A stretch of 37,244 bases of DNA. Origin: Sporosarcina sp. GTDB taxonomy: Bacteria > Bacillota > Bacilli > Bacillales_A > Planococcaceae. How positions within the stretch are numbered: the stretch's first letter is position 1; each line of letters begins with the position of its first letter. The stretch is from the NCBI GenBank assembly GCA_029257435.1, contig JARIBI010000062.1:1-37244 (forward strand), given 5' to 3'. The position numbers and the translations under genes are program-made. Shown in pieces: positions 1-7,798 of this stretch. The notes beneath the pieces are model-generated. The model was not told where the DNA came from. It saw only the letters and a list, made by a program, of their open reading frames with translations, and ran no database searches.

Positions 1-33
1 ATTTAGGTTAAGATAATTAAATAGGGTCATCAT
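1..33 (-). CDS. Start of a minus-strand gene leaving the window (partial)
   Basis: Two adjacent ATG codons (31-33 and 28-30) follow a strong Shine-Dalgarno GAGGAGG at 39-45, spaced 5 and 8 bases. The frame then stays open to the left edge and reads MMTLFNYLNL. Only about eleven codons are visible, so no family can be named. The strong ribosome binding site in an otherwise gene-free stretch makes a real start likely. The gene reads away from the protease terminator at 344-373. Confidence 0.5.
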   Translation of the reverse strand, partial: MMTLFNYLNLN

Positions 34-144
34 CAATTCCTCCTCAATGTGATCGTGGTTGTGAACATTGTAGCATAAGGAATTGATGTGGCCTTTTTCT
101 ATTTACACAATTATATGGACTTTATCCGCTTGGCCGGCGGGATC

Positions 145-341
145 GAGCGCTTACTCGGCTTAATGGAGCGCTTCGCCGGTGGCAACGAGCGCTTTCCCGG
201 CTGAATGGAGCGCTTCGCCGGTGGCAACGAGCGCTTACTCGGCAAAATGGAGCGCTTCGCCGGTGGAAACGAGCGCTTACTTGGCTGAATGGAGCGCTTA
301 GCCGGTGTAAACGAGCGGTCGCATAACATATTCGAGCGCAT
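145..341. repeat. Tandem array A: ten 21-bp AGCGCT-type units
   Basis: The word GAGCG recurs at 145, 166, 187, 208, 229, 250, 271, 292, 313 and 334, which is an exact 21-bp period without slippage. Units alternate between a type reading GAGCGCTTACTYGGCTRAAT and a type reading GAGCGCTTCGCCGGTGGCAA, so the pair period is 42 bp. The last two units are degenerate. Since 21 is a multiple of three, several frames stay open and give false Arg/Ser/Pro-rich peptides. The array ends at the left arm of the protease terminator. No leader of the kind seen at 5853-6021 is visible upstream. Confidence 0.93.
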
Positions 342-343
342 GC

Positions 344-373
344 AAAAGGCTGCCTGAGGGAGGGCAGCCTTTT
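344..373 (-). terminator. Rho-independent terminator of the protease gene
   Basis: A perfect 11-bp stem (AAAAGGCTGCC at 344-354 with GGCAGCCTTTT at 363-373) and an 8-base loop lie just past the protease stop codon at 378-380. In the minus direction the stem runs into TTTT. The stem has A and T runs at both ends, so it could also work on the other strand. Confidence 0.85.
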
Positions 374-377
374 CACC

Positions 378-3300
378 TTACTTTTGTACGATTACGTAGC
401 TTCCGGCAGCTTCGATTTCAAACTGCACTTCGTTCTTTTTCACTTTGACTTTTGAAGATTTGTTTGTGCTTACGTTGAGGACTTCTGCTTTCTTCAACTT
501 TTTCGCTGTTGCTTCATCCAATTGAATCGCTACTGAGATTTCTTCTTCGAACTTTTTAACAGCTGATTTGTGAGCTGCTGTGCCTTTTGAAAATTCGATT
601 GAGTAGACATCTGTGACGGCATTTTTCACCTTAGCCGATGAAGATGTGCCAAGTGTGATCACTGCGTCGCCTGCGCGGCTCAGCAATTCTTCCACTGCAT
701 CGTCTTCAAATGTGTACGCTGCGTTGCCTGCTTTTAGGACAAGATCTTTGCCAGACTTCTCGATTAGCTTCAATACTGATTTCGAGAATTCCACGTCCAT
801 TGTGCCCGCTGCTGCAGGTACATCAACGATGATTTGTTTCGCTTTTTTGTCTCCGATGAATGAAGCAATCATCTCTTCAGTTACTGTTACTGCCTTCGGT
901 GCAGCTGCTTCCACGTGAACTTTAACAGTCGTTGTGAAGTCGCCGAGAGTGACGCTGATTTCTGCGTCTCCTGCTCCGATTGCTGTGATTTTACCTTGGA
1001 ATACTTTTGCGACGTTCGCATTATTGGACTGGTACGTTGCGTTTGTTGTTACGTCTTTTGTAGTTGACGTGCCGTCTGCCTTCGTTGTTGTTTCAACAAG
1101 CTGGACAGATGCTGTGTCCCCCGCTTTCAAGGAAACACTATGTTTATCCAGCGAATACGTAACGATTGGAGCGGGCTCGCCTTTAACTGTCAAATAGACG
1201 AGGAGGCTTTCACCGTTCGGCAAGACAACTTTCACTTGCGTTTTGCCAGGTGTCAGCGCGCTGATTAACCCTTTTTTAACAGTTGCGATTTTGTTGTTGA
1301 CGACGCTGTAGCTACTAGCGCCCGTTACGTCTTTTTCAGTGATTTTGCCATCTGGCGTTACTGTCTTTTCTGTTACTTTTAGTTGTGTTTGCTGATTTAC
1401 TTGCATTTTCACGTCGGTTTTATTGACAGAGTATGTGACGATGTTTTGTGGTGGTGTGACGACTTCAATGTAAACGAAGATCGTGTCTTCTCCCGGAATC
1501 ATCACGCGGACTTGTGTTTTACCAGCTTTGTGTGCAGTGACAAGTCCTTTTGAAACTGTTGCGATTTTGTTATTCACTACGTTGAAGCTTGTGGATGGTG
1601 TGAAGTCTTTTTCGACGACCGTGCCGTCCGGCTTCACTGTTGTTTTTGTAATTGTCAATTGTTCTTGCTGACCAACGCCTAGTTTCAATGCGTTTTTATT
1701 CACCGAATACGTCACTGTGTCTTGAGGAAGATCTTTCACTTCTAGATAAACGAAGCGTGTATCTTGTCCCGGGATCATGACGCGGACTTGCGTTTTGCCT
1801 GCTTTGTGCCCAGTTACAAGACCTTGGTGAACTGTCGCGATTGAGTTATCCACTACGTTGAAACTTACTGTTGGCGTTACGTCTGTTTTCACGACTGTGC
1901 CATCAGCTTTTACTTTCGTTTCAGTGATGATCAGCTGTTCTTGCTGGCCAACCCCAAGTGATAGTTCTTTCTTGTTCAGTGCGTAGCTGACTTCTTCTTT
2001 CACAGGTTCAGCTGTAACTGTCACAGGAACCGTTTGCGTGAAGTCGTTGAAAGTGACTGTGACGCCCGCTTTACCTGCAGAGATTGCAGTAACTTTGCCA
2101 CCTGCAACTGTTGCAACAGCAGCATCGCTTGAAGCGAATGTTGCACTTGCTGTTACGTCGCGGACAGTTGATGTGCCGTCTGGCTTCGTTGTTGTTTCAG
2201 TCACTAGAAGCTGAGCCGTGTCCCCCACTTTCAAGTCCAATGCGGATTGATCCACAGAAACTGAAACTGTGTCGACTGCTGTGTAGATGACTTGTTCTGC
2301 TTTGTTGCCTGCAGCGTCTGCATATTTCACAGTGACGTTATTTTTGGTTTTATCAAACGTTGGAAGGTTGAATGCGAATGAACCATCCTGTTCAAGTTTA
2401 ACCGCACCAGAGTTAACAACTGTTCCCCCTGCTGTCACTTCGTATGTTGCTGCAAGTTTTGTGTTGATGTCATAGCCCATTCCGAATTTCACAAGTTCTT
2501 TCTGGTAATCTACGTACTTGTCGATGATTTTACCAGAAGCTTTTCCGTCTGCAACGGATCCTTCGATTGTGCCTGCTGTCGATTTCACGACAACGGGTCC
2601 AACGTAAGCAGAGATTGTCTTAGGATTGCCTGACTTCGGATCAGCTGTAAAGTCGATTGTATACAAGCCGTCCGGGATCTGTGCTTCCCCAGTTCCACCC
2701 CATGGCTTATAGGCACCCTTGACTGGAAGTGTGTAAGATCCTGCGTTTAATTCAGTACCTGCATGTAAGTATCCAATGTAACCATCTTCAAATTTACCGC
2801 CTGTTGGATCCATGATATTCCAGAGTTCAATGTAATTCGCACCTACATCGCCTGTGATTGTGAATGAAAGAACTGCTTCGTCTTTCACGCCGTCACCGTC
2901 GAATGAAAGGTCTGTTTCTGTAATTTTCATGTCTTTTACAGCAACAGCAGCTGCGCCGCCGAAGTCAGCAGCGAATGGTAATGAAAGATCTTTGCCATTG
3001 CCTTTAATGTGGATGTAGCCGAGAATTTCATCTCCAGCTTTTGTTGTTGCTTTAGATGCTGTCAGCGTGAGGTTGAGCGTTTGTTCGCCATTCAATGTGA
3101 ATTCAGGTTTGTCGACTGTCAGTTTCGCGTCTCCAAATCCTTTTGTCACGTCAACAGAAACGCTATAGTCGCCGCCTGCTGATTTCAAATCTTTTACTTT
3201 TATTTGCTTTGTTACGGATAGGTCTTTATCCAACTTTTGAGGACCGAATGTTACCGTTCCTTTTAAGTTTTCAACTTCTTTACCGTCGTTATTCGCTGTG

Positions 3301-5330
3301 TCGATTGCGTATGCTAAAACGTCTGCGTGTGCTGCTTTGTAAGCATCTACGCGTCCTGCACCTTGAGCGAATACGTCATATTTCTTCGTATCAAGAATGG
3401 TTGCTGTGTTCGAAAGCGCTACTTTTACGTCAAATGCGTTCCATGTCGGATTCGCTTGTTTCACGAGTGCTGCAATTCCCGCAATGTGCGGAGTTGCCAT
3501 GGAAGTTCCTGTCTTACGTGAGTAGGCTTCGCTGTAATCTGCGTCCGGGAAGTCATTCCCGTACATTGGAATTGTGGACATAATGTTTGTACCAGGCGCT
3601 GATACGTCAGGCTTAATGTCAAAGTTCGGTGTGGATGGACCGCGTGAACTTGAATCGTTGACTGCATCGCCTGTTGTTTTAACGCTTGAGAATTGATCGA
3701 ACGAGATCGTTCCTGGCGCTGCTGCTAAAGCTGCGCGAAGAGCATCGCCGTCTGTTACGGACATATCAAATGTCGGGATGAATTCGAACGCATCCCCTAG
3801 GAATACGTCTGATTTGTTCGGTGCGTTTGTACCGCCAGCAAAGTTGTGGACGATGATCGCTGCTGCGCCTTTTTCTTTAGCCGCTGCGACTTTATCGACA
3901 AACGCAATTTCCCCGCGGGAAACGAGCGCCACTTTGCCAGTTACATCCAGACCCGCGTAGTCTTTTTCAGCACCTACGCCAGGGACTGCAACTAGATCGA
4001 AGTCGCCTGTCAATTGTGTTTCTACGTCTTTACCGAATGTTGTTGCCATCAGGTCATTCACTTTGCTGTATGTGAAGTCTCCCGCTGTTACGTTTACGTT
4101 CGCTTTGAAATGTGTTTCAGGGTTTGTTGTATTACCAACCGCGATTCCTAGACGTGATGTCGCAGGAGTTCCCATAGTTCCGCGGTTCGGACCTGAGTTT
4201 CCTGTTGCAATCACAGAAATTGTTCCTGCAAGCATTGCGTTGTTGATGGCAAATGATGCGCCGTCTGTTTCAGAGTTTGCACCGCCGCCAAGTGACAGGT
4301 TGATAACGTCGATTTTTTCGATTACTGCTGTGTCGATTGCTTTGATGATGCCTGAAGTTGAACCGCTTCCGTATGCGCCAAGAACGCGGTACGAGTAAAG
4401 GTCAACTTTCGGTGCGATTCCTTTGATGCCGAATGCGTTGTTGCCTTGTGCAGCGATCGTTCCAGCTACGTGCGTCCCGTGTGTTGTGTAGAATGTGCTT
4501 CCTCTCTCGTTCACTTCTGGTTTGTTTGCTGGACGATCGAGCGGTGACGTTTCAGAACCGTCGTCATCTGCGCGCGGACGTGCATACTCGCCGTCTGTGT
4601 GAGGAACGAAGTTTTTACCGCCTTTATAAACCGCTTTCAAATCAGGATGAGAAGAGTCAATGCCCGTATCGAGGACTGCAACTTTGACACCTTGTCCTTC
4701 AATTCCTTCTTCCCAAAGCTTGTTAATGCCTAAGAATGGAATGCTTGTGTCCATTTTCGCATCTAGTTTCGGGTCTACTTTTTGAAGACCTTCAGAAGCA
4801 TAGACAGTTGTATCGGGTTCGACGTATTTCACGCCACTAATAGTTAGGAGTTTCTTGAGGTCGTTCGCTTTGACTGTACCGGAGAGACCGTTGAGGACTG
4901 TATCGTATGCGTAAACTTGGTCGAATTTGACGTTTTTGATCGTCATTTCTTTTCGAGTTGTGTTTTGCTGAGTTTTAATATCTTTCTTTTTTTGCGTGAC
5001 TTCAGCTTGGCTCATTTTTTTCCCTTTGAGCTTCTTAATCCCTTGTTCCAAACCAACCGAGCTTTCGGATAAATGAATGATGACAGGGACGTCTTGAGTG
5101 CCAGAGAGATCCTGCAAATCTTTATGGAGCTTGGCATCCCCTTCCAGCAGGCTTGTCTGCTGAGCAATCGCAGCTTTTTGCTGGAGCACACTTTCATCTT
5201 GCGGATTCGGCTTGAATGGCTGTTTCAACAGCGCTGCGTTGGCAGTGCTTGAAAACGGCAGAACAAGCGAAAGGACCATGATGAGTGTTAGAAATGTACT
5301 GAGAAATCTCGTGAATTTCTTATTGGTCAA
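378..5330 (-). CDS. Secreted subtilisin-family (S8) serine protease with Big2-type repeats
   Basis: This is an extracellular S8 endopeptidase resembling the Vpr/lactocepin group, 1650 residues. The start is TTG with AAGGGGG 8 bases upstream. Residues 1-32 form a signal peptide ending ANA. Residues about 80-180 resemble an I9 propeptide. The triad is D221 (VLDTGID), H284 (HGTHVAGT) and S610 (GTSMATP), with oxyanion N378. A PA domain is inserted at about 440-540. Residues 680-1015 look like Fn3/beta-sandwich modules. Five Big2-like repeats of about 90 residues follow (roughly 1021-1107, 1112-1199, 1205-1291, 1297-1383, 1388-1474). The C-terminal 170 residues match no family I can name. No LPxTG or SLH motif is visible, so surface anchoring is unproven. 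Repeats 2 and 3 are very alike, which suggests recent duplication. The gene is monocistronic with its own terminator. Confidence 0.95.
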   Translation of the reverse strand: MTNKKFTRFLSTFLTLIMVLSLVLPFSSTANAALLKQPFKPNPQDESVLQQKAAIAQQTSLLEGDAKLHKDLQDLSGTQDVPVIIHLSESSVGLEQGIKKLKGKKMSQAEVTQKKKDIKTQQNTTRKEMTIKNVKFDQVYAYDTVLNGLSGTVKANDLKKLLTISGVKYVEPDTTVYASEGLQKVDPKLDAKMDTSIPFLGINKLWEEGIEGQGVKVAVLDTGIDSSHPDLKAVYKGGKNFVPHTDGEYARPRADDDGSETSPLDRPANKPEVNERGSTFYTTHGTHVAGTIAAQGNNAFGIKGIAPKVDLYSYRVLGAYGSGSTSGIIKAIDTAVIEKIDVINLSLGGGANSETDGASFAINNAMLAGTISVIATGNSGPNRGTMGTPATSRLGIAVGNTTNPETHFKANVNVTAGDFTYSKVNDLMATTFGKDVETQLTGDFDLVAVPGVGAEKDYAGLDVTGKVALVSRGEIAFVDKVAAAKEKGAAAIIVHNFAGGTNAPNKSDVFLGDAFEFIPTFDMSVTDGDALRAALAAAPGTISFDQFSSVKTTGDAVNDSSSRGPSTPNFDIKPDVSAPGTNIMSTIPMYGNDFPDADYSEAYSRKTGTSMATPHIAGIAALVKQANPTWNAFDVKVALSNTATILDTKKYDVFAQGAGRVDAYKAAHADVLAYAIDTANNDGKEVENLKGTVTFGPQKLDKDLSVTKQIKVKDLKSAGGDYSVSVDVTKGFGDAKLTVDKPEFTLNGEQTLNLTLTASKATTKAGDEILGYIHIKGNGKDLSLPFAADFGGAAAVAVKDMKITETDLSFDGDGVKDEAVLSFTITGDVGANYIELWNIMDPTGGKFEDGYIGYLHAGTELNAGSYTLPVKGAYKPWGGTGEAQIPDGLYTIDFTADPKSGNPKTISAYVGPVVVKSTAGTIEGSVADGKASGKIIDKYVDYQKELVKFGMGYDINTKLAATYEVTAGGTVVNSGAVKLEQDGSFAFNLPTFDKTKNNVTVKYADAAGNKAEQVIYTAVDTVSVSVDQSALDLKVGDTAQLLVTETTTKPDGTSTVRDVTASATFASSDAAVATVAGGKVTAISAGKAGVTVTFNDFTQTVPVTVTAEPVKEEVSYALNKKELSLGVGQQEQLIITETKVKADGTVVKTDVTPTVSFNVVDNSIATVHQGLVTGHKAGKTQVRVMIPGQDTRFVYLEVKDLPQDTVTYSVNKNALKLGVGQQEQLTITKTTVKPDGTVVEKDFTPSTSFNVVNNKIATVSKGLVTAHKAGKTQVRVMIPGEDTIFVYIEVVTPPQNIVTYSVNKTDVKMQVNQQTQLKVTEKTVTPDGKITEKDVTGASSYSVVNNKIATVKKGLISALTPGKTQVKVVLPNGESLLVYLTVKGEPAPIVTYSLDKHSVSLKAGDTASVQLVETTTKADGTSTTKDVTTNATYQSNNANVAKVFQGKITAIGAGDAEISVTLGDFTTTVKVHVEAAAPKAVTVTEEMIASFIGDKKAKQIIVDVPAAAGTMDVEFSKSVLKLIEKSGKDLVLKAGNAAYTFEDDAVEELLSRAGDAVITLGTSSSAKVKNAVTDVYSIEFSKGTAAHKSAVKKFEEEISVAIQLDEATAKKLKKAEVLNVSTNKSSKVKVKKNEVQFEIEAAGSYVIVQK

Positions 5331-5361
5331 TTCTTCTTCCCCCTTAAACTTTTGTTGTCAG

Positions 5362-5378
5362 ACTTAACTAAATTAAGT
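5362..5378. promoter_or_regulatory. Inverted repeat upstream of the protease gene (possible operator)
   Basis: ACTTAA and TTAAGT are separated by five bases, about 32 bases upstream of the TTG start and 17 bases beyond the Shine-Dalgarno. The position suits a repressor site in the protease leader. I could not find a convincing sigma-A promoter to anchor it, so the role is a guess from position. Confidence 0.25.
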
Positions 5379-5626
5379 GACAGAATGACAATATCATAGT
5401 TTAGAAGATATGAGAATGGCTTAATGGCAAGGTTTACATGATTTAACACCATTTTCAGAAAAATCGTTCTATAGACATTCGTTTGGGTCATGTGGAGTAG
5501 TGCGTTGGAAGTGGATGTTATTTCGGATTCCGTGATATATGTCTGATTAAGGTGGTATAGGTCATTTGGCGGGGTGAGCTTTTCGGGGTGAGTTTTGGGT
5601 ATGTGCGGGTTGCTGGGCGGTGCAAC

Positions 5627-5852
5627 GAGCGGTTACTTGGCTGGATGGAGCGCTTAGCTGGCGGTTTCGAGCGCTCAGCCGGCGGCAACGAGCGCTTACT
5701 TGGCTGAATGGAGCGCTTAACCGGCGGCAACGAGCGCTTACTCGGCTAAATGGAGCGCTTAACCGGCGGCAACGAGCGCTTACTTGGCTGAATCGAGCGC
5801 TTAGCTGGCGGCAACGAGCGGTTACTCCGCTGAATCGAGCGCTTAGCCTAAC
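5627..5852. repeat. Tandem array B: eleven 21-bp AGCGCT-type units
   Basis: GAGCG occurs at 5627, 5648, 5669, 5690, 5711, 5732, 5753, 5774, 5795, 5816 and 5837, always 21 bp apart. Odd and even units differ as in array A (GGTTACTTGGCTGAAT versus GCTTAACCGGCGGCAA), and the phase of this alternation is kept throughout. The next unit (5853) is broken and merges into spacer copy 1. Nothing coding is visible here. The 290 bases between the protease start and this array hold only the protease leader and AT-rich sequence. Confidence 0.93.
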
Positions 5853-6021
5853 GCTCGGGTCCAAGAACGATAGCCCGGCGAACCATTGGAAGCTCTCATT
5901 CTTTCATCCCTAAATGCGCAGCGTAGCGGAGCAGACCAATCAGTCTTGGTTTTGCTCGGGGAAAGATGGATTGGTCGCGAGTTAGGAAAAAGATTGGAGA
6001 AAGTATACAGCCGCGGGAATG
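5853..6021. repeat. 169-bp inter-array spacer/leader, copy 1
   Basis: This is the first of three near-identical 169-bp segments placed between the 21-bp arrays. It contains an 8-bp inverted repeat, GACCAATC at 5934-5941 and GATTGGTC at 5969-5976, around a loop holding TTGGTTTTGCTCGGGG. The right arm ends 46-47 bp before the first unit of the next array, and the segment closes with CCGCGGGAATG. No ORF of credible composition is present. Confidence 0.85.
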
Positions 6022-6121
6022 GAGCGGTTCGGTGGCGGTTTCGAGCGCTTACTTGGCTGAATGGAGCGCTTAACCGGCGGCAACGAGCGGTTACTCGGCT
6101 AAATGGAGCGCTTCGCCGAAC
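6022..6121. repeat. Tandem array C: five 21-bp units
   Basis: Units start at 6022, 6043, 6064, 6085 and 6106. The last is cut to 16 bp before the word GAGCGGGTCC that opens the next spacer. This is the shortest array in the block. Its first unit (GAGCGGTTCGGTGGCGGTTTC) is identical to the first units of arrays D and E. Confidence 0.9.
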
Positions 6122-6290
6122 GAGCGGGTCCAAGAACGATAGCCCGGTGAACCATTGCAAGCTCTCATTCTTTCATCCCTAAATGCGTAGCGTAGCGGAG
6201 CAGACCAATCAGTCTTGGTTTTGCTCGGGGAAAGATGGATTGGTCGCGAGTTAGGAAGCAGATTAGAGGAAGTATGCTGCCGCGGGAATG
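6122..6290. repeat. 169-bp inter-array spacer/leader, copy 2
   Basis: This copy has the same length and nearly the same sequence as copy 1, including the intact GACCAATC ... GATTGGTC inverted repeat. The ATTGGT arm (6239-6244) is followed 47 bp later by array D. It differs from copy 1 near its right end (GCAGATTAGAGGAAGTATGCTG versus the AAAAGATTGGAG version). Confidence 0.85.
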
Positions 6291-6516
6291 GAGCGGTTCG
6301 GTGGCGGTTTCGAGCGGTTACTTGGCTGAATCGAGCGCTTAGCCGGTGGCAACGAGCGCTTACTTCGCTGAATCGAGCGCTTAACCGACGGCAACGAGCG
6401 GTTACTCGGCTGAATCGAGCGCTTAGCCGGCGACGACGAGCGCTTACTTGGCTGAATCGAGCGCTTAACCGGCGGCAACGAGCGGTTACTTGGCTGAATG
6501 GAGCGCTTAGCCGAAC
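6291..6516. repeat. Tandem array D: eleven 21-bp units
   Basis: Units start at 6291, 6312, 6333, 6354, 6375, 6396, 6417, 6438, 6459, 6480 and 6501, with no phase slip, and the last is cut to 16 bp as in array C. Array D is exactly six units (126 bp) longer than array C, so the two composite repeats differ by a whole number of units. Confidence 0.93.
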
Positions 6517-6685
6517 GAGCGGGTCCAAGGACGATAGCCCGGCGAACCACTGCAAGCTCTCATTCTTTTATCCCTAAATGCGTAGCGTAGCGGAGCACAC
6601 CAATTAGTCTTGGTTTTGCTCGGGGAGAGAATGATTGGTCGCGAGTTAGGAAAAAGATTGGAGAAAGTATACAGCCGCGGGAATG
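6517..6685. repeat. 169-bp inter-array spacer/leader, copy 3
   Basis: This is the third copy, again exactly 169 bp. Its inverted repeat has partly decayed (CACCAATT against GATTGGTC), leaving about six pairs, while the distance from ATTGGT (6634-6639) to the next array remains 47 bp. Confidence 0.83.
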
Positions 6686-6866
6686 GAGCGGTTCGGTGGC
6701 GGTTTCGAGCGGTTACTTGGCTGAATCGAGCGCTTAGCCGGCGGCAACGAGCGTTTACTCCGCTGAATCGAGCGCTTAACCGGCGGCAACGAGCGCTTAC
6801 TCCGCCGAATCGAGCGCTTAACCGGCGGCAACGAGCGCTTACTCGACTGAATGGAGCGCTTAGCCA
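6686..6866. repeat. Tandem array E: nine 21-bp units
   Basis: Units start at 6686, 6707, 6728, 6749, 6770, 6791, 6812, 6833 and 6854. The array ends about 35 bp before the terminator of the exonuclease gene, mirroring array A, which ends at the protease terminator. Confidence 0.92.
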
Positions 6867-6899
6867 AATAATCAGCTTCCCCCTTCTTAAACCCCCAAT

Positions 6900-6936
6900 A
6901 AAAAAACACTTCGCGCAATTACGAAGTGTCTTTTTT
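6900..6936 (-). terminator. Terminator downstream of the exonuclease gene
   Basis: An 8-bp stem, ACACTTCG with CGAAGTGT (6906-6913 and 6922-6929), has an 8-base loop and is flanked by A and T runs on both sides. It lies directly after the stop codon at 6938-6940 and could terminate in either direction. Confidence 0.75.
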
Positions 6937-6937
6937 A

Positions 6938-7573
6938 TTAGCAATTATTCAATTCATCGTTGACCTTACAGCAATACTGATAAATATTCGCAGTCGCACG
7001 ACAGTCAGTTATGCCGCTCATGGATTCTTGCTTGGTGCCGAGCAAAAAAGCTAACTTTTTCATTTTTTCTACATCCGTTAACTGACTTGCTACTTGTCGC
7101 GCTAATTTCGTTGTATCTACTACGGTATATTTAGGTAAATGAATAAGTGAGAAATCATGAAGTGACTCTAAAAAGCCCATTTCAAACGAGCTGTCATGGA
7201 TGACAATCGGCAACTCCCCGATATAAGAAATTAGGGGTTGAATCACATCCTCCATAATCGGTGAAGCTGTGATCTCTTCATTCGATAACCCTGTCCGTTG
7301 CGTCACTTCCAATGGAATATGCCGTTGAGGATTTACCAGCGATTCAAATCGCTCCTGTTCGATATGGTTTTCATAACGGATTGCCAGTACACTGATTATT
7401 TTATCTGCACCTGCGCGCATTCCGGTTGTTTCAAAATCCAGTACTACGTAATCCTGATGACAATCTTCTGTTGTTATATAATTGCTGCTTTTCGATTGTT
7501 TTCTGACACGAATGTTTTTCTGCATCGGCTGCTGATTCAAGAGCGCCTGGACAATCTTTCTTTGAGTCTCCAT
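6938..7573 (-). CDS. DnaQ/PolC-type 3'-5' exonuclease-like protein, degenerate active site
   Basis: The protein has an RNase H-like DEDD exonuclease fold. Numbering is from an in-frame GTG at 7582. Motif I is VLDFETTG (D49, E51), and VNPQRHIPLEVTQRTGLSNEEI is typical of DnaQ proteins. Motif II reads HDSSFEMGFL, with Glu134 where the family has Asp. Motif III reads MSGITDCRATA: D193 is kept, but the catalytic His five residues earlier is Met188. If the alignment is right the enzyme is weakened or inactive. The first 40 residues are a basic extension. The GTG at 7582 lies only 2 bases from AAGGG, whereas the ATG at 7573 is about 10 bases away, so I start there (211 residues). It is a lone gene next to the repeat block. 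Its cellular role is not inferable. Confidence 0.8.
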   Translation of the reverse strand: METQRKIVQALLNQQPMQKNIRVRKQSKSSNYITTEDCHQDYVVLDFETTGMRAGADKIISVLAIRYENHIEQERFESLVNPQRHIPLEVTQRTGLSNEEITASPIMEDVIQPLISYIGELPIVIHDSSFEMGFLESLHDFSLIHLPKYTVVDTTKLARQVASQLTDVEKMKKLAFLLGTKQESMSGITDCRATANIYQYCCKVNDELNNC

Positions 7574-7730
7574 AAGTTGCACGTCCCTTAGTATAATAAC
7601 TTTCTATTCCCCTATTTTTTAAAAAGTATTCCTGAATTCAAGATTTATTTAAAATTCCATTAAAATACCGACTATTGGTTAGCTGCAGTGCTCTGAAATC
7701 TACATGGTATCGTTTTCATAATACTATATA

Positions 7731-7779
7731 AAAATAATCCGATTCAACAGTTTCACTGTCAAAACGGACTATTTTTATG
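7731..7779 (-). terminator. Terminator of the adaptor/Yip1 operon
   Basis: A nested hairpin lies 20 bases past the stop of the adaptor gene. The outer arms AAAAATAGTCCG and CGGATTATTTTT pair with one G-U on the minus transcript, and an inner ACAGT/ACTGT stem sits in the loop. It ends in a T run. Confidence 0.7.
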
Positions 7780-7798
7780 AATTTTGCGTGTCAATGGT

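Noticed and set aside
3143-3583. 146-codon plus-strand ORF inside the protease gene
   Set aside because: It is a shadow frame of a clear coding region, Arg/Leu-rich, with no start signal.
5627-6866. CRISPR array
   Set aside because: The repeats are contiguous 21-bp units without unique spacers. The 169-bp segments between arrays are themselves repeats, and no cas gene is nearby.
5518-6944. Arg/Ser/Pro-rich ORFs of 70-154 codons in both strands of the repeat block
   Set aside because: A 21-bp period keeps frames open by chance. The peptides are simple repeats, overlap on both strands and lack Shine-Dalgarno signals.
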